Source: an uncultured Oceanospirillaceae bacterium (GTDB taxonomy: Bacteria > Pseudomonadota > Gammaproteobacteria > Pseudomonadales > Balneatricaceae). Taken from it: a stretch of 5,684 bases of DNA. Location: assembly GCA_946221045.1 (NCBI GenBank), contig CAMIIY010000152.1:1-5684 (forward strand). The letters are read 5' to 3'. The position numbers and the translations under genes are program-made. This document shows, piece by piece, positions 1-5,579 of this stretch. The notes beneath the pieces are model-generated. The model saw only the letters and a list, made by a program, of their open reading frames with translations, was not told the origin of the DNA and did no database searches. Every line of letters begins with the position of its first letter. The stretch's first letter is position 1.

Positions 1-42
1 CCGCTGGACAAGCGGATTGCTGCCTTACGCCAGCAGATCTGA
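1..42 (+). CDS. 3' end of an unidentified + strand gene (partial)
   Basis: The reading frame starting at base 1 runs 13 codons, ending PLDKRIAALRQQI, to a TGA at 40-42. Only three bases separate this stop from a strong intrinsic terminator in the same orientation, which is the main reason to regard it as the true end of a gene entering from the left. The visible tail is charged and probably helical, but it is too short to assign to a family, and I do not recognise it. Confidence 0.55.
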   Translation, partial: PLDKRIAALRQQI

Positions 43-45
43 ATC

Positions 46-67
46 AAGGGCCTTCGGGCCCTTTTTT
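46..67 (+). terminator. Rho-independent terminator of the left-hand gene
   Basis: A perfect 7-bp stem (AAGGGCC, 46-52, with GGCCCTT, 57-63) closes a TTCG tetraloop and runs into a T tract (62-67). It lies three bases after the stop at 40-42. On the minus strand the hairpin is followed by GATTC and not a U run, so it should be a poor terminator for the minus-strand cluster ending at 82. Confidence 0.9.
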
Positions 68-81
68 ATTGACCTGAAAAC

Positions 82-339
82 TCAACCCGACTCATCCAGG
101 ACACTGAACGACAAAAACGTAGTAAACAATACCACCGCAATACCAAACGCCGGGGCTGGAAACAAAACCACCGAGACCAGAGCAGATATCCAAAGATGAC
201 AGACACGCACCCAGCGCGCCTGCTGCAGCCGACGGTGTAATTCAGAAGCCGGTTTATTGATCTTCTTACCGCCACTGCGTGACGCCTGCCGCGCAGGCGA
301 CAGGACTCGACACAGAAATAAAAACAGGTAACGCAGCAC
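82..339 (-). CDS. Small basic membrane protein, function unknown (85 aa)
   Basis: I do not recognise this protein. It starts with GTG at 339, preceded five bases upstream by a perfect AGGAGGT (complement of 345-351). That is the best ribosome-binding site in the window and the main evidence that the gene is real. The N-terminus has a short hydrophobic run (about residues 2-10). A strongly basic, probably cytoplasmic stretch follows (about 11-45, many Arg and Lys). A roughly 35-residue hydrophobic region (about 46-80) with Pro61 and Pro63 near its middle could form two short helices or a hairpin. The tail is acidic (LDESG). It is the last gene of the minus-strand cluster, 46 nt after the kinase-family gene, and may be cotranscribed with it. 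No catalytic motif is visible. It could be a small membrane adaptor, but that is a guess. Overlapping frames lack comparable start signals. Confidence 0.72.
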   Translation of the reverse strand: MLRYLFLFLCRVLSPARQASRSGGKKINKPASELHRRLQQARWVRVCHLWISALVSVVLFPAPAFGIAVVLFTTFLSFSVLDESG

Positions 340-344
340 AGAGC

Positions 345-351
345 ACCTCCT
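345..351 (-). promoter_or_regulatory. Strong Shine-Dalgarno deciding the GTG start at 339
   Basis: On the minus strand the sequence reads AGGAGGT-GCTCT-GTG, a full anti-16S match with 5-nt spacing. It lies in the 46-nt gap after the kinase-family stop codon. It makes the GTG start convincing and suggests the small protein is translated independently of, and perhaps more strongly than, the gene before it. Confidence 0.8.
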
Positions 352-385
352 GATATGAAGTGACTCTGTTCAGCATAGTCAAGGC

Positions 386-1498
386 TCAGTAATCGGCTAC
401 CCGATATAACACCGCATCGTGATAGCCTGTAATCACCGGCATAACACCTGCCAGCATACGGTTTACATCCGGATCCCCCGAATCCACGATCAGTGGCCTG
501 CCATCCAGCGCCAGCAGTTTGGTTTTACTGGCAATTACATGGATATTTTGACGCCCTAACCTGCGCAGCAATTCAGGAGAAAGTTGTTGATTGCCACGGC
601 CAATAATATGCCCCTGCCCACCAATCAGGGTAATCACCAACGCGCAGGACTGGTGTGCTGTCAGTTCCAGTAGCTGATGTGCAGTACAGTCCGCTGCCAG
701 CAGCACACCATCTTTAATCAGGTCAACTCCCAGCAGGGTATTCGGCAAACCAAGCTGCTCCATCACAGCTGCCACTGTTGAACCTGACCCCATAATGTAA
801 CAGGTATCCGGGTCCATCCGTTCGATAATATCTGCTGCTATATCATCCAGCACCAGCACCTCGTCTTCCCGGCCGCTGTTTTTCACATGCTGCAGGTAAC
901 GGTGCTCAGCCGGTACCCGCATTTCGCCATAAAAACGAGCTCTGACCTGCCCCTGACGAAATGCAGCCTCATCCAGGTCCCGTACTTCCTGTGCTTCCAG
1001 TGTGACCAGTTCACCTTTCACCAGCATGGCCACCAGTTCACCCGCGGCTTTGGGGGTCAGCGCATAAACACCGGAATGAATCTTAACGCCTGCGGGAATA
1101 CCGAGCACCGGCACACCTTCCGGTAACACATCGCATATATCGCGGGCCGTGCCATCGCCACCGGCAAACAGAATCAGATCGACACCGGTCCGGTACAAAT
1201 CAAGCACCGCATGGCAGGTATCCTCAGCGGACGTATGACCCTGACTGATACTGCCCAGCACCCTGGGCTCAAAGCCTGCTTCACAGGCCACATCCGCGCC
1301 CATTTCGCCTGGATAGGTCACAATCTCCAGCGTAAGCCCCTTGAGCATTTCAAGCGCTTGCCGGGTTCTGCTGCCGGCTTTAGGTACAGCGCCCAGTGCC
1401 AATGCCTGCCGGGCGGTGTCTGCACCATCACTGCCTTTAAGCGCGACACTGCCTCCCAGCCCCGCCAAAGGATTAATGATCAGGCCAAGTCGAAACAT
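386..1498 (-). CDS. ATP-NAD kinase family protein (COG3199/AcoX-like), 370 aa
   Basis: The protein belongs to the NAD kinase/diacylglycerol kinase-like fold, in the branch usually annotated as predicted ATP- or polyphosphate-dependent NAD kinase. It opens with the typical LGLIINPLAGLGG (residues 4-16). The nucleotide-binding signature FAGGDGTARDI is at 111-121, with GGDGT at 113-117. PVLGIPAGVKIHSGVYA follows at 130-146, and a glycine-rich GSGST is at 237-241. The C-terminal half contains LIGGQGHIIGRGNQQ (291-305), characteristic of this family. Length fits the family. I chose ATG 1498 because the fold begins directly there; an in-frame ATG at 1543 would add 15 unrelated residues and overlap the previous gene. 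The start lies one base after the PilZ stop, implying translational coupling. The substrate is not proven for this family: NAD phosphorylation is inferred from fold, and the protein should not be equated with the canonical NadK. Confidence 0.9.
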   Translation of the reverse strand: MFRLGLIINPLAGLGGSVALKGSDGADTARQALALGAVPKAGSRTRQALEMLKGLTLEIVTYPGEMGADVACEAGFEPRVLGSISQGHTSAEDTCHAVLDLYRTGVDLILFAGGDGTARDICDVLPEGVPVLGIPAGVKIHSGVYALTPKAAGELVAMLVKGELVTLEAQEVRDLDEAAFRQGQVRARFYGEMRVPAEHRYLQHVKNSGREDEVLVLDDIAADIIERMDPDTCYIMGSGSTVAAVMEQLGLPNTLLGVDLIKDGVLLAADCTAHQLLELTAHQSCALVITLIGGQGHIIGRGNQQLSPELLRRLGRQNIHVIASKTKLLALDGRPLIVDSGDPDVNRMLAGVMPVITGYHDAVLYRVADY

Positions 1499-1499
1499 C

Positions 1500-2237
1500 T
1501 TAACGCGCCCCCGCGCTGAGGACTTCAATATGGCCCGTTTCAATTAAAAACTGCTGGTATACGAAAGCAGTCAGGATCAGACGAACATCTTCATCCAGGT
1601 CCTCAAACTCCAAGCCATGGGAAACCACGCTGGAAAGACTGCCTGACTGCGGCTGCACACTGCGTATACGTGCCGATACAAGCACCACCTGATCATTTTC
1701 GGCAACGCTCAGTCGCAGCGTCAGTAACACTTTATCGTTCGCTTTACCCAGCGCCATTGGCGTCTGAATACATGCCCCTTCAATGCTCAGATCACTGCAG
1801 TACGCGGTCACCGGCCAGTGGCCTGCCAATGTCATCTGCTCCTCATAGGGGTCCACCGTCAGCACCAGATTGACAGGTACACGGGTATGCTGGCGCAGGC
1901 GCCTGGCTTCGATCTGCCTGGGATATTCAAGGTGCCAGTAACCATAGGGTTGCGCGGCGATTTTTAACAGCCGGGTGCTGAAAGCCGCAATATAATTCCC
2001 ACTGATTAAGCGCATGCTCAGGCGAGCACCCTCATTCAGCGCCAAACCTGAACGGGGTGCTGCCACTATCAGACTGCCGCCTTCATGCAGCCCGATCAGC
2101 TGTGTCTGGTAACGTGCGCTGGGTGCCCGACTTTCCAGTTGCACTCTGGCTCCCGGGCGGGGATCAAGTTCAGCAAGCGAGCGTTCTGATTGTTGGGTTA
2201 AGCTCTGTGGCATCCGGCTCAAATTTCCTGTCACCAT
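1500..2237 (-). CDS. PilZ-domain c-di-GMP receptor with YcgR-like N-terminal domain (245 aa)
   Basis: This is a two-domain, probably cytoplasmic protein with no signal peptide. Residues about 25-107 resemble the YcgR-type N-terminal beta-barrel, with LIGLHEGGSLIVAAP at 48-61. Residues about 110-232 form a PilZ domain. Both c-di-GMP-binding signatures are intact: RxxxR as RQHTR (115-119) and DxSxxG as DLSIEG (149-154). YcgR-type proteins bind c-di-GMP and slow or bias the flagellar motor; other PilZ proteins act on exopolysaccharide or pili, and the output here cannot be told from sequence. The start is uncertain. ATG 2237 follows the pdxB stop by 13 nt but lacks a clear Shine-Dalgarno. ATG 2213 (237 aa) has AGGA about 12 nt upstream. 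A far-upstream ATG at 2378 would overlap pdxB by 128 nt and is unlikely. The stop is one base from the next start. Confidence 0.9.
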   Translation of the reverse strand: MVTGNLSRMPQSLTQQSERSLAELDPRPGARVQLESRAPSARYQTQLIGLHEGGSLIVAAPRSGLALNEGARLSMRLISGNYIAAFSTRLLKIAAQPYGYWHLEYPRQIEARRLRQHTRVPVNLVLTVDPYEEQMTLAGHWPVTAYCSDLSIEGACIQTPMALGKANDKVLLTLRLSVAENDQVVLVSARIRSVQPQSGSLSSVVSHGLEFEDLDEDVRLILTAFVYQQFLIETGHIEVLSAGAR

Positions 2238-2250
2238 CAAAGGGGCAAGC

Positions 2251-3396
2251 TTACGGTAAATCGTTTCGGGTCGCGAGTGTAAAGCCCAGTGCCTGATAGA
2301 GTTCAGTCCGATGATCTGCCGCCACACAGGTTGCCGAAAATTCCCGGCGGGTTCGATATTCCCGCCTGAGACGGTCAAAGGTTTGTGGCAAGGTCGCCGG
2401 ATCTTTCAGCGCCTCACGCAGAAGCTGATCATCAACCAGGGGATCATACACACTGCTCATCACCTCGGAAGGCGTCATATAAGATACGTCAAGCGCCCCG
2501 GCTGACTGCACAGGAAGGTAGTGCTGCAGAGTGTGCTGTAAAGGCCGCTTTAAAAAATCAGCCAAGGCAGTGCAGACCATAAAACTGCCGCGGATTTTGC
2601 CATCCAGACTGTAGCCGGCAATATGAGGAGAGACCAGAGCACAGTGCGCAGCCAGCGCCGGACACACGGCGGGTTCATGTTCCCAGACATCCAGTACCGC
2701 CCGCAGGTCACTGCGCTGTTGTAACACCTGAAACAGTGCCTGATTATCAATCACCGGCCCCCGGCCCGCGTTAAGCAAAATGGCTCCGGACCGGAGTTTT
2801 TCAAGGCGCTTACTCTCCAGCAAATGATGCGTCGGATATGCCCCGGAACGGGTCAGAGGTGAATGCAGGCAAACAATGTCAGATGCTTCCAGTAATGGGT
2901 CCAGCTCAATAAAACCTGATTGAGACTCAGCGCGTGGCGGATCATTTAATAAAACCCGGCACCCCATTGCTGTGAGGCGGTCAGCCAGGCGCCCGCCGAC
3001 ATTACCAACACCAACGATGCCCCAGGTTTTCGCCAAAGGATCAGATCCGTCTTGCGCCGCCAGGGCAAACACCGCACTCAGCACATAGTCCACCACCGCC
3101 TCGGCGTTGCATCCCGGGGCACTGGCATAGCTGATACCCGCTTGCTGAAGGTATTGCAGGTCCAGATGATCGGTACCGATAGTGGCGGTACCCACAAATC
3201 TGACCGGTGATCCTGCCAGTAATTTAGCATCAACGCGGGTGACAGAACGCACCAGTAGCGCATCTGTATTTTCAAGGTCTGCTGCACGCAAATCCCGCCC
3301 GGGCCTGACAATGACCTCACCCAGGGATGCACAGATCTCATGAATAAGCGGCATATTTTCATCTGCCAGAATGCGTATCGCTTCACTGTTCATCAT
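2251..3396 (-). CDS. pdxB: Erythronate-4-phosphate dehydrogenase PdxB (381 aa)
   Basis: PdxB oxidises 4-phospho-D-erythronate to 2-oxo-3-hydroxy-4-phosphobutanoate with NAD, the second step of the DXP-dependent pyridoxal-phosphate pathway, in the cytoplasm. The N-terminus has the family's ILADENMP (9-16), then RFVGTATIGTDH (66-77) and APGCNAEAVVDYV (93-105). The Rossmann signature GVGNVG is at 129-134. The catalytic triad is present as Arg212 (NAGRG), Glu241 (WEHEP) and His258 (SPHIAGY); their spacing of 29 and 17 residues equals that of Arg208/Glu237/His254 in characterised PdxB. From about residue 290 to the end lies the C-terminal dimerisation domain specific to PdxB (DUF3410 type), including RREYRTRREFSA, which separates it from SerA and other D-2-hydroxyacid dehydrogenases. 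Length matches the usual 380 or so. GTG 3399, ATG 3396 and ATG 3393 are consecutive and none has a good Shine-Dalgarno. It is the first gene of the minus-strand cluster. Confidence 0.96.
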   Translation of the reverse strand: MMNSEAIRILADENMPLIHEICASLGEVIVRPGRDLRAADLENTDALLVRSVTRVDAKLLAGSPVRFVGTATIGTDHLDLQYLQQAGISYASAPGCNAEAVVDYVLSAVFALAAQDGSDPLAKTWGIVGVGNVGGRLADRLTAMGCRVLLNDPPRAESQSGFIELDPLLEASDIVCLHSPLTRSGAYPTHHLLESKRLEKLRSGAILLNAGRGPVIDNQALFQVLQQRSDLRAVLDVWEHEPAVCPALAAHCALVSPHIAGYSLDGKIRGSFMVCTALADFLKRPLQHTLQHYLPVQSAGALDVSYMTPSEVMSSVYDPLVDDQLLREALKDPATLPQTFDRLRREYRTRREFSATCVAADHRTELYQALGFTLATRNDLP

Positions 3397-3403
3397 CACA
3401 GTC

Positions 3404-3431
3404 TTTACAAATGGTTTGTGTTGAGGCTCAA
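3404..3431 (-). promoter_or_regulatory. Possible sigma70 promoter of the pdxB cluster
   Basis: Reading the minus strand, TTGAGC (complement of 3426-3431) and TGTAAA (complement of 3404-3409) are separated by 16 nt, each matching four of six consensus positions. Transcription would begin around 3397, practically at the ATG pair 3396/3393, giving a leaderless or near-leaderless message. That would agree with the absence of a Shine-Dalgarno. The match is modest, and a promoter inside the divergent gene is also possible. Confidence 0.3.
3407..3431. repeat. Two small dyads in the pdxB / WGR-like divergent spacer
   Basis: ACAAA-TGG-TTTGT (3407-3419) and TTGAG-G-CTCAA (3421-3431) are both perfect inverted repeats and lie one base apart. 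They fill most of the spacer between the divergent starts. The second covers the GAGG ribosome-binding sequence and the first base of the start codon of the + strand gene. They could be operator half-sites, a small mRNA hairpin, or chance. Confidence 0.35.
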
Positions 3432-3721
3432 TGCGCCCCCTCTCATTACTTTTATCGCAGACCCGGATGATCTATCGCTGGCGTAAACAGACCGCTTACC
3501 TGCATACCTGGATCTATCAGGACCTGGTGGGTGACTGGATTATAACGCGCAGCTGGGGTGATACCGTCACAGAAAAAAGCGCCGTAAAGCATCAGGTTAT
3601 GGCCTCCTACCCTGAAGCACGTCTGGTGCTGAAACGCACTGCCCAGTACTGCCGCCGCCAAGGGTATCAACCCTGCTCCAAAGACGAAACACAACTGGGA
3701 TTTGAGTTTCCCGAAAACTAA
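3431..3721 (+). CDS. Stand-alone WGR-like domain protein (96 aa)
   Basis: Almost the whole protein resembles a WGR domain, the small beta-rich nucleic-acid-binding module of PARPs and of some bacterial proteins. The pattern is an aromatic first strand (YRWRKQTAYLHTW, 15-27), then DLVGDWIITRSWG (31-43), a middle segment with the conserved Ala63, and a helix ending in RRQGY (75-79). The third residue of the name motif is Asp44 and not Arg, so it is divergent. No other domain, membrane segment or signal peptide is present. ATG 3431 has GAGG four bases upstream. ATG 3467 (84 aa) would remove 12 N-terminal residues that do not look like part of the domain, but has only a weak ribosome site. It is divergent from pdxB. 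No terminator is seen after its stop, so some readthrough into the chemoreceptor is possible. The function is unknown; DNA binding is inferred from the family only. Confidence 0.72.
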   Translation: MRPLSLLLSQTRMIYRWRKQTAYLHTWIYQDLVGDWIITRSWGDTVTEKSAVKHQVMASYPEARLVLKRTAQYCRRQGYQPCSKDETQLGFEFPEN

Positions 3722-3730
3722 GGTTTTGTC

Positions 3731-3757
3731 TCAATTTTTCAAACAAATGGCCGACTT
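3731..3757 (+). promoter_or_regulatory. Candidate sigma28 (FliA) promoter of the chemoreceptor gene
   Basis: TCAA (3731-3734), a 15-nt spacer, then GCCGACTT (3750-3757) resembles the flagellar sigma28 pattern TAAA/TCAA-N15-GCCGATAA. Spacing is exact, the -35 is good, and the first five bases of the -10 match; the last three do not. Receptor genes are often under FliA control, which raises the prior. Transcription would start near 3764, leaving a leader of about 88 nt. Confidence 0.35.
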
Positions 3758-3761
3758 CTCA

Positions 3762-3791
3762 TTTACACCTTTGGGGTAGGTGGTATATATA
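3762..3791 (+). promoter_or_regulatory. Candidate sigma70 promoter of the chemoreceptor gene
   Basis: TTTACA (3762-3767) matches five of six positions of the -35 consensus. TATATA follows after 16 nt (3784-3789) or, in the next register, after 18 nt (3786-3791). Transcription would start around 3797, leaving a leader of about 55 nt. This is the best sigma70-like sequence in the spacer. Confidence 0.5.
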
Positions 3792-3804
3792 CCTTAGTGG
3801 CCAC
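3782..3804. repeat. Paired palindromes over the candidate -10 region
   Basis: The perfect 12-bp palindrome GGTATATATACC (3782-3793) is followed after TTA by the perfect 8-bp palindrome GTGGCCAC (3797-3804). The first covers the candidate -10 hexamer and the second the predicted transcription start, an arrangement expected of a repressor site. No specific regulator is recognised. Confidence 0.45.
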
Positions 3805-3851
3805 CCAGCGTAGTCACGCACAACCATAACGATAAAAAAGTAGAGAACGCT

Positions 3852-5510
3852 ATGAAAGAGAGTATTCCGGGCCTGTACTCGAAAAATTTTTTCCCGTCGA
3901 TTGTGGTGGCGGCCATCGCCACCGGGATCGGCTACAGTTTCAGTCACGATCTGCGCTTTTCCGCGCTTGTGCTTATCAGCACGTTACTGGCCGGTGCGGT
4001 CACACTGCTGATTCTCAGAGCATCCCTGTTTTCAGTCATGCAGCACGATTTTACGCAGCTCAACGCCGGTAATATCCGCTCCCTGAAATTAATGGACAAA
4101 GTTCTGGCCGGCCTGATCAATCAGCACAAAAGTCATCATGATACCGGTGCCAAACTGGCAAACAGCTCCAATGCGAATGCGATTGCTGCAGCCGAAGTCT
4201 CATTCACGGCAGACAAGCTGAAAACCAAGCTCGACAATCAGGTCAACGAAGTCTCCCAGATCGCTCAGAATTCTGAGCAGATGATGGTGACTGTGACCCA
4301 GTCAGCAGAACAGGCCAAAATAGCCGCGGATAATGCAATCCAGGCTAAAGATACTGCCAGCATGGGGCAGTCAGGGCTGACTCAGGCAATGCAGGATATA
4401 CGTGAACTGAACTCTCAGGCGGCAGAAACCCTGACCCTGATCGAACAGCTCAATGCCAAGTCACAGAAGATTCAGGATGTCACCAAGGTGATCGAGGAGA
4501 TCGCTGAGCAGACCAACCTGCTGGCACTCAATGCCGCCATTGAGGCCGCCCGGGCCGGTGACCATGGCCGTGGATTTGCCGTTGTGGCCGATGAAGTCCG
4601 TCAGCTCGCATCCCGTACCGCCAGCGCCACCGGCGAGGTGGAAACCATTGTTGATGAAATTCGTAATGAAACAGAGCAGGTGGTCAGCCGCATTCATACT
4701 CTGACCCGGAATGTGGAGAATGGCACTGAGGCCATGGAGCTGATCAGCGGCCAGCTGGGTGGCATTGCCAACCAGTCCTCAATTGTAGAAGAGCAGATTT
4801 CGACCATCGCTGAAGGTGCCCAGGCTAACCGCTATAACCTTGAGGTGATCTCCAGTTCCCTGACCCGTGTCGGCCACGAGCTGGAAGAAAGTGATCATGA
4901 GGTGCAGCATTTAGCACATCAGGCTGCGGCCCTGATGGAAGCCGCTGAAAAATCCAATGCAATTCTCGCCAGTGGCACCAGCGATAGCTACCACAAGAAA
5001 TTTTATACCCTTGCCCGTTCAACTGCAGATAAAGTCAGTGCTGCATTTGAGCAAGCCATCAAATCAGGCCAGATCAGTGAATCAGACCTGTTTGACCGAA
5101 ACTACATTCCAATCAATGGCACCAATCCACAAAAATACCATACCCGATATGACACGCTGACTGACAAACTTCTGCCAGCGCTGCAGGAACCGGTCCTGAG
5201 CAGCGATCAGGCTATGGTTTACGCCATTGTCACCGATCCCAACGGTTATGTACCCACACATAACAATCAGTTCGCCAAGCCCCCTACGGGCGACCCTGAG
5301 ATTGATCTGGTACAAAGCCGCAGCAAACGCCTGTTCAACGACCGTACCGGAGCCCGTTGTGGCTGTCATACCGATACCATGCTGCTGCAAACCTACAAAC
5401 GCGATACCGGTGAGATCATGCACGATTTGTCCGTGCCTATTTTTGTGCATAACCGTCATTGGGGTGGCTTACGCATTGGCTACTGGCCCAGCAAAGGTAT
5501 CCATGCCTGA
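3852..5510 (+). CDS. Methyl-accepting chemotaxis protein with C-terminal cytoplasmic sensor-like domain (552 aa)
   Basis: This is a transmembrane chemoreceptor. Two helices (about 14-31 and 36-55) are joined by only a few residues, so there is no periplasmic ligand domain; no HAMP domain is evident after them. A long coiled coil follows (about 95-370). The highly conserved hairpin tip that contacts CheA and CheW is at about 215-253 ([20 protein letters not shown] and [15 protein letters not shown]). Residues about 376-546 form a separate globular domain containing [17 protein letters not shown] (455-471), [20 protein letters not shown] (511-530) and HWGGLRIGY (536-544). This tail recurs in other receptors that carry their sensor after the signalling hairpin and has a Cache/PAS-like look. 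Cys503, Cys505 and His506 (RCGCH) sit in it and might bind metal or haem or be redox active; the ligand is unknown. No C-terminal NWETF-type CheR tether is present. ATG 3852 has AGAGA six bases upstream. The gene appears monocistronic, with its own promoter region and terminator. Confidence 0.95.
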   Translation: MKESIPGLYSKNFFPSIVVAAIATGIGYSFSHDLRFSALVLISTLLAGAVTLLILRASLFSVMQHDFTQLNAGNIRSLKLMDKVLAGLINQHKSHHDTGAKLANSSNANAIAAAEVSFTADKLKTKLDNQVNEVSQIAQNSEQMMVTVTQSAEQAKIAADNAIQAKDTASMGQSGLTQAMQDIRELNSQAAETLTLIEQLNAKSQKIQDVTKVIEEIAEQTNLLALNAAIEAARAGDHGRGFAVVADEVRQLASRTASATGEVETIVDEIRNETEQVVSRIHTLTRNVENGTEAMELISGQLGGIANQSSIVEEQISTIAEGAQANRYNLEVISSSLTRVGHELEESDHEVQHLAHQAAALMEAAEKSNAILASGTSDSYHKKFYTLARSTADKVSAAFEQAIKSGQISESDLFDRNYIPINGTNPQKYHTRYDTLTDKLLPALQEPVLSSDQAMVYAIVTDPNGYVPTHNNQFAKPPTGDPEIDLVQSRSKRLFNDRTGARCGCHTDTMLLQTYKRDTGEIMHDLSVPIFVHNRHWGGLRIGYWPSKGIHA

Positions 5511-5525
5511 ATGACTGAACTGTTT

Positions 5526-5552
5526 AAAGCCACCTTCGGGTGGCTTTTTTTT
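5526..5552 (+). terminator. Rho-independent terminator of the chemoreceptor gene
   Basis: A perfect 9-bp stem (AAAGCCACC, 5526-5534, with GGTGGCTTT, 5539-5547) closes a TTCG loop and runs into eight Ts (5545-5552). It begins 15 bases after the stop codon at 5508-5510. Confidence 0.95.
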
Positions 5553-5555
5553 CAC

Positions 5556-5579
5556 AAAAAAACCGCGCCAGAGGCGCGG
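5556..5579 (-). terminator. Rho-independent terminator of a convergent minus-strand unit
   Basis: CCGCGCC (5563-5569), loop AGA, and GGCGCGG (5573-5579) form a perfect GC-rich stem. Read on the minus strand it is followed by seven Us (complement of A tract 5556-5562). It sits back to back with the + strand terminator, the usual arrangement between converging genes, and so points to a transcription unit coming from the right. Confidence 0.85.

Noticed and set aside
17..199. 60-codon + strand frame across the first terminator
   Set aside because: It runs through the terminator hairpin and antisense to the small membrane protein gene, with no ribosome site or motif.
1499..1543. Longer start (ATG 1543) for the kinase-family gene
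   Set aside because: It would add 15 residues (MKRAILKSSARGRVK) before the conserved fold start and overlap the PilZ coding region by 44 nt. ATG 1498 fits the family and sits right after the PilZ stop.
2238..2378. Longer start (ATG 2378) for the PilZ gene
   Set aside because: The extra 47 residues lie mostly inside the conserved C-terminal coding part of pdxB and show no resemblance to the PilZ family N-terminus.
3452..3694. 80-codon minus-strand open frame opposite the WGR-like gene
   Set aside because: No family resemblance; the + strand frame has a coherent WGR-like pattern and a ribosome site.
5358..5369. c-type haem attachment site in the receptor
   Set aside because: The spacing is CxCH and not CxxCH, and the domain is predicted cytoplasmic, where c-type haem attachment does not occur. 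Other metal or redox roles are kept as a finding.
5082..5459. 125-codon minus-strand open frame within the chemoreceptor gene
   Set aside because: It lies antisense to the conserved C-terminal domain of the receptor, has no recognisable motif, and is explained as a codon-bias shadow.
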